Assembly (NCBI GenBank): GCA_033239525.1
Contig: BSYO01000008.1
Span: forward strand, 10,288,150-10,352,149
Source of the DNA: Nepenthes gracilis
Lineage: Eukaryota > Streptophyta > Magnoliopsida > Caryophyllales > Nepenthaceae
DNA: 64,000 nt
Reading direction: 5' to 3'
Part shown: piece after piece, positions 24,924 through 34,888 of the stretch
Position numbering within the stretch: the stretch's first letter is position 1
How the letters are laid out: each line of letters begins with the position of its first letter
Notes under the pieces: model-generated
What the model was told of the DNA's origin: nothing
Seen by the model: the letters and a program-made list of their open reading frames with translations, nothing else
Databases searched by the model: none
Position numbers and translations under genes: made by a program

Positions 24924-25949
24924 TGATGCGTCTCTGGATCCAAATTTTGAACAGATTCGGTTGATTATCTTGTCATGACTCTGGCTCCGTTCCCTGAGTT
25001 GGATCCTGTACACCACTAAACAGAACAGGAGATTAGTGTGTCGGTGGGATGTTGGTCCCACCGAAAACACTCCGACGCTTAAGTCAGTAAAACAGCCTTC
25101 GAAAGGATGAAACTGAAATTGAGAGAAAGAGAGAGATAGGAAGAGTGTTTTTTTCCAAATGTAAGAGAGACGTGAGGCCTTTTTGAATCCGAAAGGTGAG
25201 AAGACAGTAAACGGCCATGAGAGGCGCGCTTGTTTACCTTAGGGTTGCTGGTGAATGTGTTTGTATTGGCATTCCTGAAAGTTTGAGAGCGAGAAAGTAG
25301 TTTGCTGATAGCTTAATTGAGAGCATAATTAGAAGTGTTAATGAAAGCGTCAATGGAAGCCTCAATGAAAGCGTATGCAGTTGGGCGAGTAATTGAAAGC
25401 GTGTCCTCAATGGTGCATCAAGGGTTTCTTTTATAGTTGAGAGGGTGATCCTCCTTCTTTGGAAGGAGTGATTGCCTCTGTGATCTGCTGGCTGGCTTGC
25501 TTTTGGGAGCAGGCGCCAATTGCCAAGTCATGCAAGATAGTTTCTTTCTGAGGTGGCCAACAGCTTTCCAACTCGGACGCTTTCCTTTCGTGCATGTTAC
25601 CGTTAGAGAGCCTTAGTTGGCAAGGATTTGGGTAAATCTGACGCCTTCCTTATGTGAAGGGCGCCAATATTGTCAATATCCCTTTTAGTACCATTGGGAC
25701 CGTGGAAAATCCTCGAAAGGGTTGGCCCTTTTGATGGATCACGCACGAATAGATCGTGCCACTATCAGAAAGGCCTCCTTTGGGTCCAGTGCAGACGCGG
25801 GACGGTCAACGTGGAGTTGACCGCCTCGCAAGGCTGGCCGCCTTGGATGGTCACTGGGCCTTTCAATTCTGGACCGCAAGAAAGGTTGACCGTCCCTCTT
25901 GGGCCTTTGTTGACTTTTTGGGGCCAGCCCATTTCTAGTACACCCATCA
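24924..25949 (-). repeat. 3' LTR of Tat element
   Basis: This 1026-bp LTR retains a TATA box (CTATAAAAG on minus, 25428-25436). TTGAC cores lie at 25804 (reverse), 25817, 25886 and 25910. Its sequence matches 34889-35960 throughout, with small indels mainly in the U3 end. Confidence 0.95.
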
Positions 25950-26061
25950 CTAGTCCTCCATGTTGGTGGCCAGAAGTCTGGCCTCCAGTATGTTCATGAT
26001 GGGATGCCCCTTCCTTGCTCTGAGGTTCTCGTGGAACTTCGTGAAATGCGTAAAGGAGAGT

Positions 26062-26311
26062 TTGACCAGAATTGTTGACCGTCTTGGTCAATTCCGGAGA
26101 ACCAGAATCGTTGGCCGTCCCGTCAATTCCGAGCACTGTAATTGTTGACCGTCCTGATCAATTCCGGGGCACCAAAACTGTTGACCATCCTGGTCAATTT
26201 CGGAGAACCCGAATTGTTGACCGTCCTTGTCAATTTCGGAACACCAGAATTATTGACCGTCCTGATCAATTCCGGAGCACTAGAACTATTGACCGTCTTG
26301 GCCAATTCTGG
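26062..26311. promoter_or_regulatory. 36-bp minisatellite rich in W-box cores, upstream of antisense gene
   Basis: Seven units start at 26074, 26110, 26144, 26180, 26216, 26252 and 26288, with a 36-bp period except one of 34. The core reads TTGACCGTCCTGGTCAA, an inverted pair of TTGACC. I count eleven TTGAC cores on the two strands between 26062 and 26294. TTGAC[CT] is the W-box bound by WRKY factors in plants. The array ends about 290 bp before the antisense start codon. A regulatory role is inferred. Confidence 0.7.
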
Positions 26312-26357
26312 AAGCGTTTTATGCTAGTCTTTAGCCGGTTCATAGGGCAGAAAGCGA

Positions 26358-26448
26358 CACGTGTCTCCCTTTGGTTGGGCGGAGATCCTGGCCATTAATG
26401 CGCCAGAGATCCGTCCTTTTGCAGGGTCAAGTAGGAAGGCGACACGTG
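26358..26448 (+). promoter_or_regulatory. Two G-boxes upstream of antisense gene
   Basis: CACGTG occurs at 26358-26363 within ACACGTGT and at 26443-26448 within ACACGTGA, 85 bp apart. They lie 238 and 153 bp before the ATG at 26601. G-boxes bind bZIP and bHLH factors. No clear TATA box was seen; TATTTTAAAAT near 26506-26517 is the nearest candidate. Confidence 0.55.
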
Positions 26449-26600
26449 ACAGGACTGACGGTGTCCTTAATGAGGGGTTTCGTGCTTCGCGCTTAAGTTT
26501 CCTTTTCGTATTTTAAAATCACTTACGCCTTCAATCCGTCGTCTTCTTCATCCCAACCCTTCAGGAGCATTTTCTGGAAAACCTAATCTTCTGTGTAACC

Positions 26601-28386
26601 ATGGCTTCCGCCGCCAATTTTGCCTCCGTTCTGAAAGAAAACAATGTCAAAGCTCTGTGAGTCGAATTCAATATTCCGAAGGAGATTGCCTGGAGAGTTC
26701 TGGGTAAGGACTATAGGGCTTATGCTCCATCGGAGGGGCACATCACTGTTTACGAGGCCCATCTGAGGAGCGGCCTCCACCTGCCGTTGCCGTAAGAATT
26801 GGAGTTGATCACGAAAGCTCTGCGAGTACCCATTGCCCAGCTCCATGCCAACGCCGCGAGGTATCTCTACACCATGTGCATTTTTGCTCAAAAACTCAGT
26901 CAAAAGTTTAAGATGTCCGGCGTTAGGGTTTTGTTTAAAGTGAACTAGGGGGGAGAGTGGATATCGCTCTCTCCCCGTACCGGAATTAAAATTAATAAAG
27001 CCATTCACGACTAGTTGAAGAATTGGAAGAACCGGTTCTTCTTCGTGAGCGTGGGGGCCAAATGGCCCATCGCGAAGGAGTGGGGCCAGGTTCCAGAGGC
27101 GTACTTTGGGACACCGTCCCTGGCGGAGTGGGCGGCCCACGCGTGGCTAACAAAGGCTATAAGGGAGAACCCCGATGATTTTAATCGGGACTTTTTGGTT
27201 TCCTGGGTAGAGTCCAAGAAGGTAAATTGGGGTCCACCGTCCCCGGTTCAAAAACCAAGGCCTTCGGTGAGGATGGTGAACCCTGGAGAATCCAGGGGGG
27301 GAATCATTCGTATGCGACACACCGACGAAGGGTTTATCGGCCCACCTCTTGAGAAGGTGGTAGAGACGCCTTCGTCGTCGTCGTCGCTCGTTGATTACGT
27401 CGCCGCTGGGATTTGCAGCGGATCCGGTAGTGCTGCGGGCGTGGAGAAGACATTTGAAGACTGGCTGGCTTAGGCAAGTGGACTCATCCTGGCGTAGCCT
27501 GCGCCACAAGTTGTTCCTGGTACTGAATCGATGGGATCATTAGAGGAGCCAGTTTGTGAGCCGGCGGTGGCCACGCGGACTTCTGCTGTGGAGCCATTGG
27601 CGGGGCTCGATTCTTCAGCGGCTGCTCCAGAGGCTACCAAAGAGGAGCCTGCGGTAGCTGCTCCAGAGGCTGCACGAGAGGAGCCCGCAGCTGCCATGAG
27701 CGAGACTGATGCGTTCCTGGATCGCATTCTGGATGAGGCAGAGGTGAGCTTGGCATGAGAGGATGCTCCTGGACCACCGCCGCTTGGTCCGCCGCCTACT
27801 GGGCCAGGTCTAGAGTCCAGGCCAGAGAGGCCCTCGAGGAAGATTTATGAGGTACGATTCCCGCAATTGCCTCCTTGCACTTCTTTCTTCCTTGTATTTG
27901 TAGCTTACACTTTGCTATTGTTTTGTGCAGTCGAGGAGGCTGGTCTCCGCCTTCTCCAAGGAGGTTGAGCAACGCGATCGTATAATCACGGATAGAGATG
28001 TGAAGATCGCCTAGTTGGAGGCTAGGCTGGCTGCTTCTGGAGGGGAGCTCCGTGAGCAGACTGCTGCCCTGGAGGCTGTCCTGGCGGGGATGGAGACGGA
28101 GAATGCCGAGCTCAAGGCTAAGGTCGCCCGTTTGAAAGAGGAAGACAATCGACATAATAAAGCCAAGAAGCGGCTTGCTGACCAAATCACAGACCTGGAG
28201 AATGATCTGATCCTCCGCATCCGTCCCATCGAACTTGAAGGCATGCTGCATGTGCGGCTGTTGGAGGGGATCAACATCAGCCAGCGCATTGTGCGGTTGA
28301 TTGATCCTAATTTTTCGGCCGAACTCATCAATCAATCCAACAAGGCGGCGCAGCGCAAAGAAGACCTTGTCAGGGATCCCCCATGA
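26601..28386 (+). pseudogene. Antisense two-exon gene of Tat element (Transposase_28-like with coiled coil)
   Basis: This gene runs opposite to gag-pol, between integrase and 3' LTR. The ATG at 26601 has a strong plant context (aaccATGG). Exon 1 (26601-27851) is 417 codons, all in one frame, with in-frame stops at 26658, 26793, 26946, 27012, 27471, 27495 and 27756. Exon 2 (27931-28386) continues in phase with one stop at 28012. Near codons 55-85, YEAHLRSGLHLPLP and QLHANAARYLYT resemble the Pfam family called putative gypsy type transposon. The block WKNRFFFVSVGAKW is followed by a Ser/Ala/Pro/Glu-rich linker. Exon 2 encodes a heptad-like coiled coil (ETENAELKAKVARLKEED). The predicted length is 568 codons. 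No function is established. Comparable antisense frames are known in Tat elements such as Grande. Confidence 0.8.
27852..27930 (+). other. Intron of antisense gene
   Basis: The 79-bp intron begins GTACGA and ends TTTTGTGCAG after a pyrimidine-rich tract. Its length is not a multiple of three, yet the coding frame resumes exactly in phase after removal. It is AT/pyrimidine-rich beside GC-rich exons. Confidence 0.82.
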
Positions 28387-28457
28387 TAGCTAGAGACGAC
28401 CGTTGTGTTTTCCTCTTTGTTTTTGTGCTGATGTAACCGTGTAACACAATTATATGC

Positions 28458-28463
28458 AATAAA
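28458..28463 (+). terminator. Poly(A) signal of antisense gene
   Basis: AATAAA lies 72 bp after the stop codon at 28384-28386, in an AT-rich stretch that contrasts with the coding exon. Confidence 0.6.
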
Positions 28464-28534
28464 ACGGGAATCTTTCCCAGTTGGTGTCCATTGATTTTTA
28501 CTACTTTTTGTGTTTGTGCGTATTGTTGCATTAG

Positions 28535-28935
28535 GCGGCCAACCCGGTTGGCCGGCGACGTTGGCCGGCGACTATTGTTTGGTTGCCTAAGGAGCTAAGT
28601 CCTTGGGCTTGACAGGTGGTTGTGTTAACCAGCCCGGCAGTGCTGTCCAAGTGGCGACTCGGATAGCCAGCGCAGAGAAGGAACGCTTCTTGTTGCTGCA
28701 TAATCACGCTAGCTCCTCGTATGGCGGCCAACCTGGTTGGCTGGCCACCTAAGGAGCTAAGTCCTTAAGCTGGGTAGACGGTTGTGTTAACAAGCCCAGT
28801 GGCGCCGTACAAGTGATGACTTGGGCAGCCAATATTGGAGAAAAAATGATTCTCCTTCGATCGTCGTTGGTCGACGTTGCTACTCCCCGTGAGGGAGGTC
28901 GTTGTGTGTGTTGTGCTAGCACCCTAAGATTTTGA
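28535..28935. repeat. Two degenerate copies of a 188-bp repeat
   Basis: Copies start at 28535 and 28723 with ggcggccaacc. They share the words aaggagctaagtcctt and ggttgtgttaac, then a matching tail. Both lie between the antisense gene end and the integrase end, in non-coding interior. Confidence 0.75.
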
Positions 28936-28944
28936 CCATTAATA

Positions 28945-29205
28945 GGCCACTTGGATGACCACGGTTTAGTACGACTGTCAATGGGCCGCTCGGATGACCG
29001 AGGTTTAGACCGCTCATGGGCCACCTGGATGTCAAGGGTTTAGATCGCTTGTGGGCCACTTGGATGACCAAAGTTTAGACCGCCTATGGACCACCTGGAT
29101 GACTAGGGTTTAAATACGATCGCTAACAGGCCAATCAGATGACCGAGATTCAAGTCCGACCGCTTTTGGCTGCTTGGATGACTAGGGTTTAACGAGAGGG
29201 TGAAG
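28945..29205. repeat. 35-40 bp minisatellite, seven units
   Basis: Units begin near 28945, 28984, 29019, 29054, 29089, 29129 and 29167 around the core ggccacytggatgac, followed by agggtttagac. The word agggttta is telomere-like, but it recurs once per unit and not in tandem. Confidence 0.8.
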
Positions 29206-29229
29206 ACCCTCCCGACTTAGAGGCAGTCT

Positions 29230-30500
29230 AGGTCAGGTAACCCAGCAAGGTAAACACAGTATAAAACTTCTCATTTTCCCAAATTAAAACAAGCATGCGA
29301 ATGAATGCATACAAATGGGCGAGCACGTACCTGGGTTCCCTATTGGAAGTAGTGTTTGAGGTGGATCGCGTTCCACGTTCGTGGGACCGACTTTTCGTCA
29401 TGGTTTCGAAATTTGTATGCTCCGTTTCACAGGACGGCGGAGACCAAGAAAGGCCATTCCCAGTTAGGGGAGAGCTTGTTGAGGCCGGCCAGCTTGCCTG
29501 TGGCCTCGACGCCTTATAGGACCAAGTCCCCAATATCGAATTGTCGGGCTTTCACATTTTTATTGTAATACCGGGCAACTCGATGTTGGTAGGCTGCTGT
29601 CCGTATCCTGTGACGTCGTGGGCTTCCTCTAACAAGTGTAAGTGCTCCCTGATTTTTTGGAAGTTGGTCTATGGGTAGAAGCACTCCACCCTGAGACTTG
29701 GAAGCCTGATTTCGACCAGGATTATCGCCTCAGTCCCGTAACAGAGACTGACGGGTGTCTCGCGTGTTGGTTCCTTTGGGGTTGTTCAATAAGACTAGAG
29801 GACAGATGGGAGCTTGTCGGCCTAGGAGCCCCCGGCGTCCTCCAGCTTAGTCTTTAATCCGTGGAGTAGCGTTCTGTTTGTGACCTTCACCTGTCCATTC
29901 ACTTGGGGGTATGTCACCGATATGTGGACCAACTTGATACCAAGGCTGGCGCAATACTTGGTGAAGCGTTTTCTCAAAAATTGGATCCTGTTGTCAATCA
30001 CTACGACCTCGGGATGCCCAAACCTGCAGACAATGCTCTGGCAAAGAAATTTCAGTGCATTGTGCTCTGTGATTTTTGCCAGCGGGACTGCCACGACCCA
30101 CTTGGTGAAGTAGTCGATGCCTGCGATGATGAACTTTCTTTGCCCCGTGGCAATGAAAAATGGGCCAAGAATATCGAGCCCCCATTGCACGAAGGGCCAA
30201 GGAGCCTGAAGTGACTTCAGGTCAGCGGACGGCTGATGGTCGATGTTGCCGTGAAGCTGGCAGCTTTCACATTTCTTCACAAACTCAAGTGCATCCTTTT
30301 TCATCGATGGCCAGTAATAGCCCTGCCGCATGATCTTGAAGGCTAGGTTTTTTCCGCCTACGTGTGATCCACAGATCCCAAGGTGAACTTCGCCCAGCGC
30401 GTAGTTAGCCTCCTCGATTGATAGACAGTGGAGGTAGGGAGTCGAGTATCCACGGTGATATAGCCGCCCACCGACTACTGTGTACCAGCCAGCTGCCTTT
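29230..30500 (-). pseudogene. Tat integrase, catalytic residues changed
   Basis: Integrase inserts element DNA into the genome. The reading begins near 30500 with WYTVVGGRLYHRG, then EVHLGICGSHVGG and CESCQ, the His-His-Cys-Cys zinc site. The core follows at 30331-29822: WGLDILGPF holds the first Asp, and VVVIDNRIQF the second, where relatives have DNG. The third motif reads NGQVKVTNR, where NGQAEVTNR is expected, so the catalytic Glu is Lys. Beyond 29822 the frame is broken, but VARYYNKNVK and QFDIGDLVL show the C-terminal part near 29580-29520. The C-terminus is not intact. Confidence 0.88.
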
Positions 30501-30505
30501 TTAAC

Positions 30506-31384
30506 TCACTTAGCCTTTTCGGAGTCCTCTGGGAGTGATCCGTCAGCCAAGTATCTAAGGTAGGGCGTCATCCAGTTTTCCGTCTCAGAAATCTGCATTG
30601 CCTCCCTTTTCTCTATGCTGGGAGCATTCAGAACCTCCCTCATGTCCCTCGTGTATTGTTCTAGGTTTTCGGCAGCGGCGGCTCTAACCAACCGATCTGT
30701 CTTCCAGTTTTCAAATCTGGGAACATGATCCAGGGTCAGTTTGTCAAAACCCTGGACAGCCTCCCTTGCCTTTGCCAGGTATTTGGCTAAGTAAGGGTTG
30801 TTTGCCTCAAAGCCCCCATTAACCTGGTTGACGATTAGTTCGGAGTCGCTGTAAACTGCCAACCTCTTAGCAGAGCACTCTTTCGCTAATCGTAAGCCGA
30901 CTAACAAGGCTTCGTACTCGGCGACGTTGTTGATCGCCGGGAAGTTAAGTTTGAGGGAATACTTGACCTCGAATCCATCAGGGGTCGTAAGGACCACCCC
31001 TGCTCTGCTGCCACTGTCCGTGGATGATCCGTCCACGTGGAGTACCCATTCTGGAACCTTATCCGGCTGTTCTACGTTTTCCGCGGGATGTTCCTCGTGA
31101 ATTGGGGTCGTGATCTCAACAATGAAGTCAGCCAGAGCCTGCGCTTTTATGGCAGGTCTGGGCCTGAACTCGATGTCGAACTCACCCAATTCAATAGCCC
31201 ACTTCACTAGCCGTCCAGAAACGTCGGGTTTCTGGAGTATACTTTTCAGCGGCTGGTCAATGAGGACCACTATGCGGTGCGCCTGAAAGTATGGCCTCAA
31301 CTTTAGCGCAGCGAAGATAAGTGCTAGGGCCATTTTTTCCGCGTGTGGATAGCACGTTTCTGGGCCGATCAATGTTTTGATCAC
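30506..31384 (-). pseudogene. Tat RNase H domains (Ty3-type plus second, archaeal-like type)
   Basis: The reading from 31384 continues the RT after a frameshift. First comes the Ty3-type RNase H end (CYPHAEKMALAL, RPYFQAHRIVVL, GRLVKWAIELGEFDIEF). After a linker a second RNase H begins at VLHVDGSSTDSG, with NNVAEYEALLVGL and YSDSELIVNQVNGG, and ends HVPRFENWKTDRL. The Asp, Glu, Asp and final Asp of the active site are all present. This extra domain is typical of the Tat lineage. The frame is open for 292 codons, the best preserved part of pol. Confidence 0.88.
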
Positions 31385-32526
31385 ATAATAGACCGGGCTT
31401 GGATATCAGATTTCTGGCGCACGAGGACGGAGCTGAGGGACACTTCTGACACCGCCAGGTAAAGGTACAGCTCCTCTCCGTCTTTGGGTGGCGCTAACAG
31501 TGGGGGGCTAGCCAGATACAGCTTCAATTCATTGAAGGCGGTCTGGCAGTAAGCTGTCCATTGAAATCCGTTGGATTTTATACCTTTTAGGGCTTTGAAG
31601 AATGGCTGGTAGTTGTCACCAGACTTCGCGAGAAAGCGGGACAAAGCTGCCAACCGCCCAGTCAATCGCTGGACGTCTTTGACGCTCCGTGGGGGAGCCA
31701 TGTCAGCGAGAGCCTTGATCTTTTCTGGGTTTGCATCGATCCCCTGCTGGGAGACGATGAAACCCAAGAACTTCCCGAAGGCCACCCCGAAGACACACTT
31801 GGCTAGATTCAGTTTCATTTGATGCTGGCGGAGCACCTCAAAAGATTCCTCCAGGTTGCGTATGTGGTCGCCAGTGACTTTGCTCTTGACGAGCATGCCG
31901 TCGACGTAGACCTCCATGTTACGACCAATCTGTTTTTCGAACATCTTGTTGACCAGTCGCTGGTAAGTTGCTCCAATATTTTTCAGTCCAAATGGCATCA
32001 CTTTGTAGTAGTAGGTGCCCTGATCCGTCATGAATGAGGTATGTTCTTTGTCATCCGGACTCATTTGAATCTGGTTGTAACCCGAATAGACGTCTATGAA
32101 GCTTAGCAGCTCATGTCTAGCCGTAGAGTCAACCAGTAGGTCAATCCTGGGCAAGGAAAAACTGTCTTTTGGGCAGGCCTTGTTGACGTCGGTAAAATCA
32201 ACGCACATTTGCCATTTTTCGTTGCTCTTTTTAACCAGGACGACATTTGAAAGCCAATCTCAATACCGGACTTCTCTAATAAATCCAGCATCCAGTAGCT
32301 TCTTCACCTCCTTTCGAATGGCAATCAGCTTCTCTATGGAGTGGTTTCTCCGCTTTTGCCTGACTGGCTTCCGACTAGGATCGAGGCCCAACTTGTGGAC
32401 CATCACCTCAGCCGAAATCCCGAGCATGTCTGCAGGAGTCCACGCGAACATGTCGGCGTTCCGTTGCAGGAATGTAATTAGTTTAGTGCGTAGTGTGCCA
32501 GCGAGTGAGCCGCCAATCTGCACACA
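31381..32526 (-). pseudogene. Tat reverse transcriptase, catalytic Asp lost
   Basis: The N-terminal part (32523-32260) reads RNADMFAWTPADMLG and KPVRQKRRNHSIEKL, then hits a TGA in REVRY*DWLSNVV. The main frame from 32208 has MCVDFTDVNKACPKD, SGYNQIQMSPDD, VMPFGLKNIGATYQRL and the box YVDGML, where YVDDML is expected. FLGFIVSQQGI and LTGRLAALSRFL follow. At 31381 a frameshift separates it from RNase H. The lesion at the second Asp alone would abolish activity. Confidence 0.92.
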
Positions 32527-32682
32527 CTTTTTTGGTTCCCCCGAATTCAGTGGGACCAGATCCGTGGTTTTACCAGACTGTGCTTGCTGTAGGGTGGTCT
32601 CATCTCAATGATCGAATTCCCCCACCGTGCAAGGGTTGCCGCTAGGGGTAATCTGGGACATATAGCATGTCCGCCCGATTAT

Positions 32683-33237
32683 TTAGTCGCCTAACACCTC
32701 TCCCACACCGTAAGGTGTCAGGAACTTCATTTTGAGGTGTGGAATTGAGGTGACCGCCCCAAACGCTGTAAGGCACGGTCTGCCTAGTATCGCGTTGTAA
32801 ACGGAGGGCAGGTCAACTACTAGAAAGGTAAGCGCGCGACTTGCTATTTTCGGATAGGTGGTCAGGGTGACTTCCAATTGGATTGTCCCTTGAACGGGCA
32901 CTGGTTCATTGTCAAGGCCATATAGTGGTCCTTCGGCAAGCTTTAACTGGTTCTTTTTTAGGCCTAACTTAAAGAAGGCATCCAAGTTAAGTAAGTCTTT
33001 AAAATTTCCATTATCAATAAAGACTCGTTTCAATTGATAGTCCACACTACTGTTTGAAACGAGTGCTGATACAATAAGGGGGTCAGCATGGGGGGACACT
33101 ACATGAGTTAAGTCATTATCATCGAAGCTAATTGTATTATCTACTGTGCACTGCTTCTTCCTCCTAGTCTGCTGCTCCTTACTGTTTGTCGGGTTCTTAG
33201 CAGGTCGGATGGTGACCATATTAACCACCCCCGCCAC
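32683..33237 (-). pseudogene. Tat aspartic protease region
   Basis: The frame has VKRVFIDNG-like text (RVFIDNGNFKDLL) at the active site and YNAILGRPCLTAFGAVTS in the C-terminal half, both hallmarks of plant gypsy proteases. Relatives have DNGSS or DGGSS at the site; here Ser is Asn. The frame is open for 184 codons, but the stretch between 32683 and 32526 toward RT contains stops. Confidence 0.82.
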
Positions 33238-33329
33238 AACCTTGTTTCGGGGTGGAGAAGGCTCCTCACCTTTTCCTGCCGCTGCTCCAGAATTTTGCCT
33301 AGGCCCTTTGACGAAGCAGGTGAGATGTC

Positions 33330-34807
33330 CCCTGCGAATCAGCTCTTCTATTTCCCTCTACAACGTCTTGCAGTCTTCGGTTGAATGGCCAGCAGAGCGA
33401 TGAAAGTCACAGTACTTCGACTGGTTTCCAGAGCCCTTCTTCAGCGGTTTCGGCCACTTCAAGAACTTTTCTCTATGGATCTGCATGAGGACGTTGGAGC
33501 TCGTGTCTGTCAAAGGCGTGAAACTAGTGGGCCCGTAGTCCCTGCGTTCTGGAGGCCCAGTTCGGTGCTACTTCTCACGAGAGTGTTCTCCGCCACTGTA
33601 CTTTCTCTTCCCTTCACCAGGAAACGGCCGAGACTATCCACCCGTTCTGGACATTTTGCCTCGTTGGCCTTCTCTGCTGCAGCATAGGCCCGAGTGATGG
33701 ATTCCGCCTCTCGAAAAGTCTAAGGATTTTTGTGGGCCAAGTGCTTGAAAAAGTCACCGTAAGTCAGCGCTGAGATGAAACTGCCCAACTTCATCTCCTC
33801 TGTAATCTTGGGAATCCTTCTGGCCTCTACTAGGAATCAATCCAAAAAATATCATGGGTTCTCTCCCGGTTTCTGCTTGATGTGGGAGAGGTGCCACGGC
33901 TGCTTCTCTTCCCGTCGGCTCGAGGCGTACTAAATCAGGAAGAGATCCATGAGTTAACGGAAACTGCTGATGGTGCCTGAAAGGAGGCGATGGAACCAGA
34001 TTCTGGCATCTCCCTTCAACGTGAGCGGAAAACAGCGGCACATTGCTGACTCTTCTAACTCTTGTAGACTTAGATGGGTGCGGAAGTGGTCCAGGTGGTC
34101 AACCGGATCACTGCCCCCATCGTATAAGTCAAGGGACGGCGTCTTGAATTTGGTCGGCAATGGACGGTTCAGGATCTCCGTAGTAAATGGAGATCGGTCC
34201 ACGTTGATGGCGTGCTCCTCATCCTGGAACACACGGTTCCAAATCTTGTCCACTCACGGATCGACGCGAACGGCATTTGCTGATCGTTTGGAGTTGAGGT
34301 AATCCCTCAACTCCGTCTTGTCCCAGGAGCAGCTGGTCGGCTGCTGCCTCCAATGGATTTGGGAGTCTTGGAGGCTCGCTCCTGGACTACATTGTTGTCT
34401 TCTGCCTGAGAGTATCGGGGATTTCTTCTCTCCGGGCTTTCTGGAGGAGATGTGCTCCCGAAGAGTTCTTCAGGCCTTTTTTGGCCAGGAACGCGGGAGG
34501 ATGCTGGAGCCGGATTGTCCCCGGCTTTCACGGGCCTTTTTGGCTGGCTTCTTCTTCCTCTGGCCACCCCTTTTGGTGGCAGGGGCAGGGATGGCTGCTG
34601 GTAGAGCTGCCTACTGTCATTGCTCATTCTGAGCGCAAAGCAACTGGAGCAGGCGATTGTTGGCATGCATCTGCTCCATCAGTTGTTGAAAATAAGGCGG
34701 TGGAACTCCACCCGTGGCCCGTTGACCATGGCACCAACAGCGTGGTCCTGGTCGGGGTTAGCAGCATCTCTAACGGGATCGCTAGCTTGGGCTCTCGTGT
34801 TCACCAT
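33330..34807 (-). pseudogene. Tat gag, several stops and frameshifts
   Basis: The ATG at 34807 opens MVNTRAQASDPVRD, with a stop after about 42 codons. Open pieces follow at 34666-34307 (Pro/Ser/Arg-rich) and 34253-33954. The latter has RPLPTKFKTPSLDLYDGGSD and RCFPLTLKGDARIWF, the gag domain typical of this lineage. Near 33400 the motif YCDFHRSAGHSTEDC, then EIEELIRRGH, marks the gag C-terminus. The order and start match element 1. Confidence 0.85.
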
Positions 34808-34869
34808 TGTAGAATCTGAAGGTGACAGTGAGAGTTTGTGCAGATTTTGTGGTTAGGTTTCGTAAGCGC

Positions 34870-34887
34870 TTCCCACAAACGGCGCCA
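34870..34887 (-). other. Primer-binding site (Asp tRNA type)
   Basis: TGGCGCCGTTTGTGGGAA on the minus strand begins one base inside the 5' LTR. TGGCGCCGTT is complementary to the 3' end of plant tRNA-Asp, the primer usual for Tat and Athila elements. Confidence 0.85.
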
Positions 34888-34888
34888 A

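Noticed and set aside
27796..28335. Minus-strand frame of 179 codons
   Set aside because: It is the shadow of the coiled-coil exon of the antisense gene and has no recognisable motif.
29018..29195. Interstitial telomere repeats (agggttta words)
   Set aside because: The word appears once per 35-40 bp unit, not as tandem TTTAGGG.
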